Shown here piece by piece: positions 9,550-19,373 of a stretch of 64,000 bases of DNA. Under the pieces are notes generated by a model that saw nothing but the letters and a program-made list of their open reading frames with translations, was not told where the DNA came from and did not search any database. Source of the stretch: Thalassotalea insulae (lineage in GTDB: Bacteria > Pseudomonadota > Gammaproteobacteria > Enterobacterales > Alteromonadaceae). Location of the stretch: NCBI RefSeq assembly GCF_030161395.1, contig NZ_BSST01000001.1, forward strand, positions 930,001 through 994,000, written 5' to 3'. Each line of letters opens with the position of its first letter. The stretch's first letter is position 1. The translations under genes were made by a program, and so were the position numbers.

Positions 9550-10491
9550 TTAACCTTTCACTCGCTGATTAAAAATTGTTTGATATTGCACTAATTGTTG
9601 CTTCGTTAGCATAAACACACCATGCCCACCACGCTCAAAGATGAGCCAGTTAAAATCGACTTCCGGATATGCCGCTTCCAGGTGCACCATTGAATTACCC
9701 ACTTCACAAATTAAGATACCATTCTCCGTAAGATGCTCATTACTTTGTGCCAGAATCTGACGAGTAATATCTAGGCCGTCACTGCCACTTCCTAAGCCCA
9801 TTTCCGGTTCATGCCGATATTCTTCTGGCAGGCTGTCAACATCTTCCTGATCGACATAAGGTGGATTGGTGACAATTAAATCATATTTTTGTCCTGAAAC
9901 CCCAGAAAATATATCAGATTGAATTGGAATAACTTGTTCACTAAGTCCATGTTGTTCAATATTTATTTGCGCAACATTGAGAGCATCAACGGATAAGTCA
10001 ACCGCATCCACTTCAGCTTCAGGGAAATAATGCGCACAGGCAATAGCAATACAGCCACTGCCGGTACATAGATCAAGTATTCGGTCTACCTCTTTGTTTT
10101 CCGCTATGATTGGCGCGAAACGTTTTTCAATCCATTCTCCAATCGGTGAACGAGGCACTAAAGTGCGTTCATCAACATAAAACGGCAAGCCGGCAAAATA
10201 TGCCTGATTCGTAATATAAGCGGCGGGTAACTGTTGCTCTATTCGACGCCTAATAATATCGATTATTTGCTGCTTTTCATCTTGAGTGATCCGGCACGCC
10301 ATGATCTGCTCTGTCAGCTGTGTTGGTAGCGCTAAAACAAATAACACTAATGTAATGGCTTCATCCCAAGCGTTGTCATGACCATGACCATAAAATAAAT
10401 CTGCCCGGTTAAATTCACTGGCAGCAAAACGAATAAAATCGCCTACTGTTTGTAATTCTTGATAATTATCTTGATTTTGTTCTGTTGACAC
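9550..10491 (-). CDS. prmB: 50S ribosomal protein L3 glutamine methyltransferase PrmB
   Basis: SAM-dependent methyltransferase that modifies a glutamine of ribosomal protein L3. Motif [13 protein letters not shown] and the catalytic NPPY ([11 protein letters not shown]) identify the PrmB/PrmC family; [12 protein letters not shown] near the N-terminus and RSPIGEWI are PrmB-specific. I chose the GTG at 10491, 8 bases after GGAG, giving 313 residues (E. coli 310); an upstream TTG (10518) lacks such a site. Directly upstream of aroC, divergent from smrB. Confidence 0.94.
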   Translation of the reverse strand: MSTEQNQDNYQELQTVGDFIRFAASEFNRADLFYGHGHDNAWDEAITLVLFVLALPTQLTEQIMACRITQDEKQQIIDIIRRRIEQQLPAAYITNQAYFAGLPFYVDERTLVPRSPIGEWIEKRFAPIIAENKEVDRILDLCTGSGCIAIACAHYFPEAEVDAVDLSVDALNVAQINIEQHGLSEQVIPIQSDIFSGVSGQKYDLIVTNPPYVDQEDVDSLPEEYRHEPEMGLGSGSDGLDITRQILAQSNEHLTENGILICEVGNSMVHLEAAYPEVDFNWLIFERGGHGVFMLTKQQLVQYQTIFNQRVKG

Positions 10492-10570
10492 GCACAGCAC
10501 TCCAGATATTTTAAACAACAGTTTTAGGGTTTTGCTTGTTATTCTTGCTCGATGTTTTTAGACTTTATCG

Positions 10571-11116
10571 ATGAAAATTAAAGACACACTTTCAGAGCAT
10601 GAAAAACAGCTGTTTAAAGACGCCATCGGTAAGGTCAAACCTATGGTGCTCGACACCATACACCCAGTAAAACAAAGCATCAAGCCTAAATCAGCGGCCA
10701 CAGGGCAAAAAAGTAAAAAACAACAAGCCTATTTTCATTTTTCCGATCAATATGAGCCACTGTTAACTCAACAAGGCCCGATGAAGTACGTCCGTGAGGG
10801 GGCCGATAGTTATGCCGCCAAAAATCTGCGCCGGGGCATTTACGCTCCAGATCTAATATTAGATCTACATGGTTTAGACCAAATAAAAGCAAAAGATGAA
10901 ATTGCGGCACTGCTGTATGCTTGCCAGAAAGAACATGCCCAGTGTGTTTGCATTGTCCATGGATTAGGTAATCGCATTCTTAAAAACAAGGTTCCCCACT
11001 GGTTGGTGCAACACCCAGATGTTATTGCATTTCATCAGGCACCGCTGGAATGGGGCGGAGATGGCGCATTATTAGTACTTGTAGATCTACACGATAAGTT
11101 TAATTTAAAAGAATAA
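10571..11116 (+). CDS. smrB: Ribosome rescue endonuclease SmrB
   Basis: Smr-domain nuclease that cleaves mRNA at collided ribosomes. The N-terminal extension holds HFSDQYEPLL and GPMKYVREG as in E. coli SmrB (YfcN), followed by the Smr domain (about residues 96-170) with DLHGLDQ, the catalytic VHGLGN (GxG) block and HQAPLEWGGDGALLVLV. Length 181 matches. Divergent from prmB across about 80 bases, which is the usual prmB/smrB arrangement. Confidence 0.94.
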   Translation: MKIKDTLSEHEKQLFKDAIGKVKPMVLDTIHPVKQSIKPKSAATGQKSKKQQAYFHFSDQYEPLLTQQGPMKYVREGADSYAAKNLRRGIYAPDLILDLHGLDQIKAKDEIAALLYACQKEHAQCVCIVHGLGNRILKNKVPHWLVQHPDVIAFHQAPLEWGGDGALLVLVDLHDKFNLKE

Positions 11117-11134
11117 GCCAATAGCTATAGCGAT

Positions 11135-11602
11135 TTATAACAAATCGTAAGGTGAAACCAAACGCACTAAATCACCAGACATCTTGTCTCTGTCATAATG
11201 AATATGAGCAATTGCTGCAGTTTGAAATATTGGTGATGCCTGCCCAGCCGTTAACTCTGACACTAAGTAGCTGACAAACGGCATATGAGAAACCACTAAA
11301 ACATTACCACTGAGCTGAGTGCCATCAAGATAATCATGAAAACCTTTGGCATTGCCTGATGGGGTAATAAAACTCAGCGTTTCACTAACAATCGTTTCGT
11401 GAAAGTGTTGTGCGACGATATTTGCAGTTTGTTGCGCTCGGCAAAACGGACTAACAAATATATGCTCAAAACAAATATCTTGTTGATGCAGCCAATTCGC
11501 CATTAATGCCGCTTCTTGCTCACCAAGCTGAGTAAGGGGCCGCTTGGCGTCTGACTGACCACTAGGAACGGCATTTCCGTGGCGCATGACATAAAGTTGC
11601 AT
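11135..11602 (-). CDS. sixA: Phosphohistidine phosphatase SixA
   Basis: Histidine-phosphatase superfamily protein; E. coli SixA dephosphorylates phosphohistidine, notably on NPr of the nitrogen PTS. The RHG catalytic motif (YVMRHGNAVP) is at residues 6-8, the second conserved region is VSPFCRAQQTA and the second catalytic His is in VVSHMPFVS. The ATG at 11602 gives 155 residues, near the family norm (161); a longer frame to 11635 adds an unlikely tail. Convergent with smrB and divergent from the M16 protease. Confidence 0.92.
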   Translation of the reverse strand: MQLYVMRHGNAVPSGQSDAKRPLTQLGEQEAALMANWLHQQDICFEHIFVSPFCRAQQTANIVAQHFHETIVSETLSFITPSGNAKGFHDYLDGTQLSGNVLVVSHMPFVSYLVSELTAGQASPIFQTAAIAHIHYDRDKMSGDLVRLVSPYDLL

Positions 11603-11775
11603 ATAGTTATCGCAGTGGCAAAAAATTAAGAACATTTGATATTTGCCGCTATAGTAAAGGAAACTAGAAGATTGTTATAACATCTGTTAAGAATAAAATG
11701 GACTCTTCTTATTCCATAGGGTAATTTAAAGATTGAATACGTCTGATTGTATCTACGATAAACTTGGAGCCAGCG

Positions 11776-14565
11776 TTGAAACAAAGCCCAAATGATTTCA
11801 AGCAATATCAACCATTAACCTTAGATAATGGTTTACGGGTTTTACTGGTCCACAATCAGGAATCAAATAAGTCTGCAGCTGCACTGGCTGTCAATGTCGG
11901 ACACTTTAGTGACCCGATTGATCGACAAGGGTTGGCACACTTTCTTGAACACATGCTCTTTCTTGGCACAGAAAAGTATCCTGATGGCAGTGAATATCAA
12001 CAGTTTATCAGTCAATACGGTGGTACTAACAATGCGTGGACCGCCACTGAGCATACCTGCTTCTTTTTTGATATTCATCATTTACATTTTGCTGAAGCGC
12101 TCGACCGTTTCAGCCAGTTTTTCATCGCACCTTTATTATCCGAAGAATTTGTAAATAAAGAACGTAAAAATATTGACGCTGAATTTAAGCTAAAACTCAA
12201 AGATGACATTCGTCGTTTATATGATGTTCATAAGGAAACTATTAATCCGGCCCACCCATTTGCCAAATTTTCTGTCGGCAATACTGAAACCTTATGTGAT
12301 AAAGCCGATCGCTGTCTGCGCGATGAAGTTGCGAACTTTTTTACTCTACACTATGTCGCTAAAGCCATGACTTTAGTGATTGAAGGACCACAATCGATAA
12401 AAGAGTTAGAAAGTTTAGCGATTATATATTTTTCAGCATTGTCCGCAAAAGAGATCCAAGATACTTTGCCGGAAGTCCCCTTATATCAACCACAGCATCA
12501 AAAAGTATCGTTGCAGGTAAAACCGGTAATAAATGATCATCAGCTGATCATCAGTTTTGCCTTGCCGAGCATAGATCAATATTATCGTGAAAAACCTGAG
12601 TCGCTGATTTCTTATTTGCTTGGTCATGAAGGACCAAACAGCATTTTATCGTTGCTAAAAAGCAAACATTGGGCACTTGGCTTAACCGCAGGTGCAGGTG
12701 TCAACGGTTATAACTTTAAAGATTTCAACATCAGCATACGATTAACTGACATCGGCGAGCAACATGTTGACGATATTATCGATATCGTGTTCGCATATAT
12801 TTCATTACTCAAACAACAGCCACTCCCCTGCCATTATTATCAAGAGAAAAAAGCATTAGCCCAACTATCATTTCAATATCATGAAAAAATGAAACCGCTA
12901 GACTCAGTGTGTCAGTTGGTGATCAATATGCAGCATTATCCACCTGAAGATTATATTTTTGGTGATTATGCGATGGATGGCTGTGATCCAAGTATTATCA
13001 GCCAATTACTTAGTAAATTTACTGTTGAAAACATGCGCTATGTTGTCGTCAGTCAAAAAGTTGAAACCAATAAGGTTAGTCGCTGGTATCAAGTACCGTA
13101 TAAGGTTAGCGCAATTCCTCCGGAAAAAATTAAACGCTGGCAAAAAATTAAAAAGATAACGTCTCTGGCATTACCGCCAGTGAACGATTATATCGACGCT
13201 AAGCCTTCCGTACATTCAGCCAATATCGATACCAGTACTCAACAAACTATCCCACATTGTATCACCGAGGAAAGCGGCTTAACGATATGGTTTAAGCAAG
13301 ACATCACCTTTAAAATTCCAAAAGGCTATATCTATATCGGAATTGACAGTCAGGAAACATTAAAGTCGACTAAGCATATTGCCATGACCAGGTTATTTGT
13401 CGATCTTTATACTGATGCTGTAATTGAGCAGCATTATGATGCGGAACTTGCCGGCATTCATTATCACCTCTATGCCCATCAAGGAGGATTAACATTACAG
13501 CTTTCTGGCGTCAGCAGTAAACAAGATATGCTGTTAACACAATTACTGACAGAGTTACAAAATTTTGAGTTTGCTGAAAATAAATTTACTTTATTAAAAT
13601 ACCAGTTAATTAATCACTGGAAAAATGCCAATAATAGCAAGTCAATCTCGCAACTATTTTCATCATTAAGTGCCATCATGCAACCGAAAGCGCCTAGCAC
13701 TGAACACTTAGCAAACGCCTTAACACAAGTTAGTTATGCCGAGTTTGCTAACTTTTGCCAACAAATATTTCAGGCTATATCACTAGAAGTATTACTGCAC
13801 GGTAACTGGCGACCACAGGATGCTCGTCAAATAGAAGCCATTATTAAACAGGCATTTAAACAGCAATATCATCAGGATAATAAAGTTATCACTGAATCTA
13901 TTACAATAGAGGGTAAGGGAAATATCAGTGTTCCTCTACATTTACCAGAACACGATTATGCTGCTGTCTTATACTACCCGATGACAGAGCGATCATTAGC
14001 AATGATTGCCAAAACCATGATCACCAGTCAAATTTTGTCGCCATTATTTTTTCAAATTATGCGCACAGAACAACAATATGGCTACCTGGTGGGCGTCGGC
14101 TATGTGCCGATTAACCGCTACCCCGGACTGGCTTTTTATATTCAATCACCTAAGTATCAAGCTGACCAGCTAGTAGCAGCTATGGATGAATTCATTAATA
14201 GTTGTCATAACGCATTGGAACAAATGTCAGAAGAAGACTGGCAACATTTACAGCATGGACTCACCAGTCAGTTACAGGAAAATGATACCAGCCTGAGGAT
14301 CCGCAGCCAAAGATTTTGGGCCGCTATCTGTAATCAGGAAAAAGATTTCAAACAAAAACAACGACTAATAGATTGCATACTGGCGCTATCTAAAGATGAT
14401 ATCAGCAACTTTATCCTAGAGTCATTGACCAATCTAAATACCGTGCAAGATCGTTTCGAATTAATGTCGATTAAACATCCAAAACAAGGTTCGACCAAGG
14501 CGGCAACACAAGTCAATAATAAAAATTTGGCAAATTTCCGACAAACTTGCTCAATAAAAGTGTAA
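11776..14565 (+). CDS. Insulinase-family (M16) zinc metalloprotease, PtrA-like
   Basis: About 929 residues in the insulin-degrading-enzyme plan: active N-terminal M16 domain with the inverted zinc motif HFLEH (in LAHFLEHMLFLGT, near residue 57) and the third ligand Glu in NIDAEFKLKL, then three inactive M16-like domains (MRTEQQYGYLVGVGY in the last). Unlike E. coli protease III there is no signal peptide, so it should be cytosolic and degrade peptides. The start is taken as TTG at 11776, seven bases after GGAG; a TTG at 11764 would overlap that site. It stands alone between sixA and the sensor gene. Confidence 0.9.
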   Translation: MKQSPNDFKQYQPLTLDNGLRVLLVHNQESNKSAAALAVNVGHFSDPIDRQGLAHFLEHMLFLGTEKYPDGSEYQQFISQYGGTNNAWTATEHTCFFFDIHHLHFAEALDRFSQFFIAPLLSEEFVNKERKNIDAEFKLKLKDDIRRLYDVHKETINPAHPFAKFSVGNTETLCDKADRCLRDEVANFFTLHYVAKAMTLVIEGPQSIKELESLAIIYFSALSAKEIQDTLPEVPLYQPQHQKVSLQVKPVINDHQLIISFALPSIDQYYREKPESLISYLLGHEGPNSILSLLKSKHWALGLTAGAGVNGYNFKDFNISIRLTDIGEQHVDDIIDIVFAYISLLKQQPLPCHYYQEKKALAQLSFQYHEKMKPLDSVCQLVINMQHYPPEDYIFGDYAMDGCDPSIISQLLSKFTVENMRYVVVSQKVETNKVSRWYQVPYKVSAIPPEKIKRWQKIKKITSLALPPVNDYIDAKPSVHSANIDTSTQQTIPHCITEESGLTIWFKQDITFKIPKGYIYIGIDSQETLKSTKHIAMTRLFVDLYTDAVIEQHYDAELAGIHYHLYAHQGGLTLQLSGVSSKQDMLLTQLLTELQNFEFAENKFTLLKYQLINHWKNANNSKSISQLFSSLSAIMQPKAPSTEHLANALTQVSYAEFANFCQQIFQAISLEVLLHGNWRPQDARQIEAIIKQAFKQQYHQDNKVITESITIEGKGNISVPLHLPEHDYAAVLYYPMTERSLAMIAKTMITSQILSPLFFQIMRTEQQYGYLVGVGYVPINRYPGLAFYIQSPKYQADQLVAAMDEFINSCHNALEQMSEEDWQHLQHGLTSQLQENDTSLRIRSQRFWAAICNQEKDFKQKQRLIDCILALSKDDISNFILESLTNLNTVQDRFELMSIKHPKQGSTKAATQVNNKNLANFRQTCSIKV

Positions 14566-14632
14566 AGCTGCCGATAAGTACTAACAAGAGCTATTTAAAT
14601 TTCAACTAGTTACCGCTCACATAAGGGATAAG

Positions 14633-14661
14633 TTGACTTAAGCACGCGCATCCTTTGTAAT
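14633..14661 (+). promoter_or_regulatory. Candidate sigma-70 promoter for the GGDEF-EAL sensor
   Basis: TTGACT (14633-14638), 17-base spacer, TGTAAT (14656-14661): five of six matches at each hexamer. It lies 30 bases before the ATG of the sensor gene. Confidence 0.6.
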
Positions 14662-14690
14662 GGTAACTAACAACAATAATATTCCTTTTC

Positions 14691-17600
14691 ATGCAGGTCG
14701 TATTTGTGCAGCCTTTTTTAATCAGAGTTTTGTTTTCACTATTATCTAAGTTGGTCAACTTTCCATTATTACTATTAGGCCTTATTGTATTTAGCACTTC
14801 GATAAACGCTGTGCCGATAAATATTGCGAAGGATATTAAAGTCAAACACTTAACTAATAGCGATGGCCTATCTCAAAGCTTTGTCTATGACATGATCGAA
14901 GATCCAGAAGGCTTGATTTGGATTGCCACTCAGGATGGTCTTAATATCTATAATGGCAAAGATTTTAAGCATTATCGTAATAATATAAATGACGCTAATT
15001 CACTAGCCGATAATATCGTCAGAAAGCTTTATATCGACAGCAAGCATAATATATGGGTCGGCACTCAAAACGGTCTGAGTAAATACAATAGTAAACTGGA
15101 TAACTTTATTAACTATTACTTTGACGCCAATGATGACAATTCTCTGGCCGACAATGTTATCTGGGACATCTACGAAGACAAAAATAATCAGCTATGGATC
15201 AGCACAGAAAAGGGCCTGCATACCTTTGTTCCAGAAAACAATCATTTTAACCGAGTCAAAATTCGCAAGCTCAGCAGCAACTCCATCATCAAACTTAAAG
15301 AAGTTAACACTATTTTCCAAGACAATAATAATAAATACTGGCTCGCCAGTTTTGAGCAAGGTTTTATTATCGTCAATCAGGATTTATTACTGGACCTTAA
15401 TACTCAACAAAAAATTCAACAACAGATTGGTGCAGACACCACTAAAATAAATCAAGTTCAATACCAAGATAAACATTACTGGTTAGCGACAAACAATGGC
15501 GTGTATGTTCTCGATGAAAATTATCTGTTAGTTAACAGTTATTTTGTTGATCAACAGCAGCCTATTGAAAGCCGTGGATTGGCCGTATCGAATAACGCTC
15601 ATGTATGGGTTGCCACAGATAAAGGGTTAAGGTCTGTTAACCCATTAGAAAACAAAAACCAAGCCCATAACTACGCCAATATAGTCTCGGATGATGATAG
15701 CCAACTGACTTTTTCATTGTTGCAAGACTCGGTTAATAAACTGTGGATCGGTACCAGTAATGGTTTATTTACTTATGAGCCAACCTCTAACTTAATCCAT
15801 CACAGCAAAGAAATTACAAATACCCCATTAGAATATGTCAACTCATTAACATTTTTTAATCAAAAATTATGGTTAGCCAGTGATTCACGGTTAATCGCTG
15901 TTGATAGCAATGAGCAGGTGAGCGAAAGTCACCTACAACTTGAGCACAATATTTTTTATATAATCCCCTACCAAAACTCTCTGTTATTATTTTCAGATGA
16001 TAATAAACTGCACTCTTATAATCCTGTAAGCAAGGTACTGTCTGAATATAAGAACTGGGATCAGAGTTCTATCTTGCATACTTCGAAACGAATATATTTA
16101 ACCAAAGACACGCTATGGTTTATCAACAATAACAAACAACTGAGCTCTTACGATTTAACGAGTGAAACACTGCAGCCAATTACTAGTAAATACCAATACT
16201 CGAGCCTTTACCTAACCAACAATCAGGTATTTTTAACTTCGACAGAAAACACCATAGTTTCATATGACATTGACCGTAAGAGTTTTTTGACTCTTTATAC
16301 TAATAACCACACCAATTTTCAGATTAGTAATGCCACCACAATAAAGCTATCAAAGAAATTTTTTGCCTTAGGTTCAGACTCTCAAGGGCTATTATTAATC
16401 AATAGGCACGGTAAAAGTGCCCAGCTATTCAATGAAAGCAATTTACTCGCGAATAATTTTATCAGCGATATTGTTATTGATAATGAAGAGAATTTTTGGC
16501 TTAGCACCAACAAAGGTATTAGCGTTATTTATAAAAATGGCAGTCAAATCAGAAATTTTTACCATAATTTTTTTCTAGAAAACAATGAGTTTTTATTTCA
16601 AAGTTCGACTATAGCTAATAATACCATCTACTTAGGCAACATTGATGGTTTTCACTATTTCTCACCAGATACACTACTATCATCAAAACAACAATTACAA
16701 AAACCGTTGTTAACCGCATTATTAGTTGCCAATAAAGAAGTCAAAATTTCTTCTGAAAATCGTCCGCAGCAGCTAACCTTAAGCGAACAAATCAACAGTA
16801 TTGACGAAATTACGCTTAGCTATTTCCATTCACCATTTAGCCTAGAATTTGTTTCTCCTAATGCCAAACTGCCGAGTCAAGTGGGCTATCGCTATAAACT
16901 TAAGGGCCTAGATGCCAACTGGATAGAAACCGATCAACATAACTTACGGGCGACTTATACCAATTTAAGCTCAGGTAATTATCAATTTGAAGTACAAGCC
17001 TATGATCTTTTTACCCCAAGCATCACTAAATCCAAGTCAATTAACATCAAAATCTTGCCCCCCTGGTGGCTATCTAACAGCGCAATTTTAATTTACGCCT
17101 TAGCTGGACTACTGATACTAGCCTATCTACTACAACAGTTTCGTCATAAGCGCTTATATCATTTGCAAATAAAAGCTAGTGAAGAAAGACTCAAGCTTTC
17201 CCTTTGGGGCAGCGGTGATGAGATGTGGGACTGGAACATTAAACAAAATAAAATCTACCGCTCTAATATTTGGGGTATTTTGGAGTTTCCACAAGATGGT
17301 CAACGTAATCTCGGTAACAGCGGAGATAATGAGACCAATGTCAATAAAGCGGATATCCGCCGAATCACCCAAGCATTAAAAGAGCATTTTGACGAAAAAA
17401 CCGAACATTTTGAAATAACTTACCGGGTAAAAGATAAGAATAATCAATGGATCTGGATCTTAGATCGCGGCAAAGTAGTTGAACGTGATGACCGTAACAA
17501 GCCTGTGCGCATGACAGGCACACTAAAAGATATTAGTCAGATCAAAAAAGCCGATGAACGACTGAAACTATTTGCCAAATGTATCGAAAACATCTCTGAT

Positions 17601-19229
17601 GCGGTCGTGATATATGACCGAGGCTTTAACATAGTAGACGTTAACCAGTCATTCCAACGTATTACGGGTAAAAACAAACAACAAATGCTCGGCACAGTAC
17701 TTAACTTTAGCCGCTACCCAGACGCTTTCACCGTAGATGTTAAAAAACACCTGCTAACCAAAGGTAGTTGGCATGGTGAGATTGAGAGTAAACGGGAAAA
17801 CGGTGAAGTTTATCTGACAGATTTAAATATCGATATTATCCGGGACGATAACAAAAGCATTTCACATTTTGTCGGTGTTTTTTCAGATATTACTAAACGT
17901 AAAGAAACTGAAGCAGAGTTGAGAAAACTGGCCAATACCGATACCTTAACCGGCTTACCTAACCGCTCCTATTTCCAGGCGCATCAAACTCGGCTGGTTA
18001 ATAAAAAAATCCCTCATGCCCTATTGGTATTTGACCTTGATAACTTTAAAAAGGTCAATGACTCTATGGGTCACGAAGTAGGCGATATTTTATTATGTAA
18101 AGTGGCAGAGCGCTTACGCTCAGTCGGCAGAAAGCACGATACCATTTATCGCCTTGGCGGAGATGAATTCAGTTTAATCGTCGAAGAGACTAATGATATT
18201 CACACCATAACCACTATCGCGAAAACCGTGCTAAAAACGATCGCCCAACCGTTAAAGTTAAAAAGTCAGGAAATTGTACTTTATTCCAGTATTGGCATTG
18301 TTTTATACCCAGAAGATGGCATTACTCCGCACGACCTACTAAAAAATGCCGATACTGCTATGTATCATGCTAAACATGCAGGCGGAAACCAGTATCAATT
18401 CTTTAATGGTTCGATGAATAAACAAGCGGTGAAACGCTTACAAATTGAAAGCTTGATCCGCCACGGATTAAAAGAAGATTATTTTTCCGTGTTCTACCAA
18501 CCCAAAATTGAAATATCAACCGGTAAAATTGCCGGTATGGAAGCATTAGTTCGCTTTGAAACACCGTCAAAAGGTATTATCAGCCCGGTAGTTTTTATTC
18601 CGGTATCTGAAGAAACCGGACAAATTATCGATATAGGAGAAATTGTCCTGCGTAAAGCCTGTTATGCCACTAAAGAATGGATCGACGCCGGACTATTTGA
18701 TGGTCGTATCGCGGTCAATTTATCGGCAATACAATTTACTCAACCGAACTTGGTTGGCATGATCAAAGATATTCTCACAGAGACCAAGCTACCTGCCCAA
18801 CATTTGGAATTGGAAATTACCGAAGGTACAGTGATGGACTCACCGCAAAAAGCAATCGAAACCATGTTACAGATTCGTGCGTTAGGGATTCATTTATCTT
18901 TAGATGATTTTGGCACCGGCTATTCATCATTAGCCTATTTAAAGAAATTCCCACTTAACACCTTAAAAATTGATAAAGCGTTTGTTGATGATATTGAAAC
19001 CTCTGAACAAGGTCGAAACATGGTCGCCACCATAGTGACCATTGCTCATAACCTTGGTTTACAAGTCGTTGCCGAAGGGGTAGAAAGCAACCAGCAACTG
19101 AGTTTTCTTTCTGGTTTACGCTGTGAACAACTGCAAGGCTACCTCTATAGTAAGCCGTTACCACAAGAGGATTTCAGACGTTATCTACTGTCTCACCAGA
19201 TCACCGACAAATCTACGTCGTTTAACTAA
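14691..19229 (+). CDS. Membrane sensor: two-component-regulator propeller, Y_Y_Y, PAS-PAS, GGDEF, EAL
   Basis: 1512-residue c-di-GMP enzyme. An N-terminal signal/anchor (about residues 1-40) is followed by a periplasmic beta-propeller of repeated units such as LIWIATQDGLNIYNG and IWVGTQNGLSKYN (about 50-680), a Y_Y_Y domain (about 710-785, YRYKLKGLDANWIETD), one membrane helix (about 795-815), two PAS domains (about 830-950 and 960-1070), GGDEF (about 1080-1243) and EAL (about 1253-1497). The GGDEF motif is intact (RLGGDEF) and the EAL domain has EALVRF, DDFGTGYSSL and VVAEGVES, so both activities look possible. No good ribosome site precedes the ATG; a GTG five codons in has AGG upstream. 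Its signal is unknown; large extracytoplasmic propellers often sense polysaccharide fragments. Confidence 0.93.
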   Translation: MQVVFVQPFLIRVLFSLLSKLVNFPLLLLGLIVFSTSINAVPINIAKDIKVKHLTNSDGLSQSFVYDMIEDPEGLIWIATQDGLNIYNGKDFKHYRNNINDANSLADNIVRKLYIDSKHNIWVGTQNGLSKYNSKLDNFINYYFDANDDNSLADNVIWDIYEDKNNQLWISTEKGLHTFVPENNHFNRVKIRKLSSNSIIKLKEVNTIFQDNNNKYWLASFEQGFIIVNQDLLLDLNTQQKIQQQIGADTTKINQVQYQDKHYWLATNNGVYVLDENYLLVNSYFVDQQQPIESRGLAVSNNAHVWVATDKGLRSVNPLENKNQAHNYANIVSDDDSQLTFSLLQDSVNKLWIGTSNGLFTYEPTSNLIHHSKEITNTPLEYVNSLTFFNQKLWLASDSRLIAVDSNEQVSESHLQLEHNIFYIIPYQNSLLLFSDDNKLHSYNPVSKVLSEYKNWDQSSILHTSKRIYLTKDTLWFINNNKQLSSYDLTSETLQPITSKYQYSSLYLTNNQVFLTSTENTIVSYDIDRKSFLTLYTNNHTNFQISNATTIKLSKKFFALGSDSQGLLLINRHGKSAQLFNESNLLANNFISDIVIDNEENFWLSTNKGISVIYKNGSQIRNFYHNFFLENNEFLFQSSTIANNTIYLGNIDGFHYFSPDTLLSSKQQLQKPLLTALLVANKEVKISSENRPQQLTLSEQINSIDEITLSYFHSPFSLEFVSPNAKLPSQVGYRYKLKGLDANWIETDQHNLRATYTNLSSGNYQFEVQAYDLFTPSITKSKSINIKILPPWWLSNSAILIYALAGLLILAYLLQQFRHKRLYHLQIKASEERLKLSLWGSGDEMWDWNIKQNKIYRSNIWGILEFPQDGQRNLGNSGDNETNVNKADIRRITQALKEHFDEKTEHFEITYRVKDKNNQWIWILDRGKVVERDDRNKPVRMTGTLKDISQIKKADERLKLFAKCIENISDAVVIYDRGFNIVDVNQSFQRITGKNKQQMLGTVLNFSRYPDAFTVDVKKHLLTKGSWHGEIESKRENGEVYLTDLNIDIIRDDNKSISHFVGVFSDITKRKETEAELRKLANTDTLTGLPNRSYFQAHQTRLVNKKIPHALLVFDLDNFKKVNDSMGHEVGDILLCKVAERLRSVGRKHDTIYRLGGDEFSLIVEETNDIHTITTIAKTVLKTIAQPLKLKSQEIVLYSSIGIVLYPEDGITPHDLLKNADTAMYHAKHAGGNQYQFFNGSMNKQAVKRLQIESLIRHGLKEDYFSVFYQPKIEISTGKIAGMEALVRFETPSKGIISPVVFIPVSEETGQIIDIGEIVLRKACYATKEWIDAGLFDGRIAVNLSAIQFTQPNLVGMIKDILTETKLPAQHLELEITEGTVMDSPQKAIETMLQIRALGIHLSLDDFGTGYSSLAYLKKFPLNTLKIDKAFVDDIETSEQGRNMVATIVTIAHNLGLQVVAEGVESNQQLSFLSGLRCEQLQGYLYSKPLPQEDFRRYLLSHQITDKSTSFN

Positions 19230-19277
19230 TTAACCAAACCCCTCTTCCTGACAAGTATTTGACACTGTAAAAAAATT

Positions 19278-19310
19278 AACTACAGCCCTTAAATTTTAAG
19301 GGCTGTAGTT
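19278..19310. terminator. Perfect 33-base palindrome, terminator of the sensor gene
   Basis: Arms AACTACAGCCCTTAAA (19278-19293) and TTTAAGGGCTGTAGTT (19295-19310) flank a single T. The right arm runs into TTTT, and A/T runs flank both sides, so it can terminate on the + strand after the sensor gene. The length and perfection exceed those of the window's other terminators. Confidence 0.75.
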
Positions 19311-19311
19311 T

Positions 19312-19327
19312 TGGCACAAATATAGCT
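19312..19327 (+). promoter_or_regulatory. Candidate sigma-54 promoter before the repeat-peptide gene
   Basis: TGGCAC-N5-TAGCT has the invariant GG (19313-19314) and GC (19325-19326) exactly 10 bases apart, as sigma-54 requires; the -12 element has TAGC in place of TTGC. No sigma-70 promoter pair was found in the same interval. The predicted start lies near 19338, about 35 bases before the ATG. No upstream activator site was identified. Confidence 0.35.
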
Positions 19328-19330
19328 AAG

Positions 19331-19355
19331 TATTGGTTGCTCTAATTAACCAATA
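19331..19355. promoter_or_regulatory. Inverted repeat in the repeat-peptide leader
   Basis: TATTGGTT (19331-19338) and AACCAATA (19348-19355) form a perfect 8-base inverted repeat with a 9-base spacer, ending 18 bases before the start codon and just ahead of the AAGGA ribosome site. It could be an operator or a leader hairpin. Confidence 0.4.
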
Positions 19356-19373
19356 ACAACAAAAGGAAAAACA

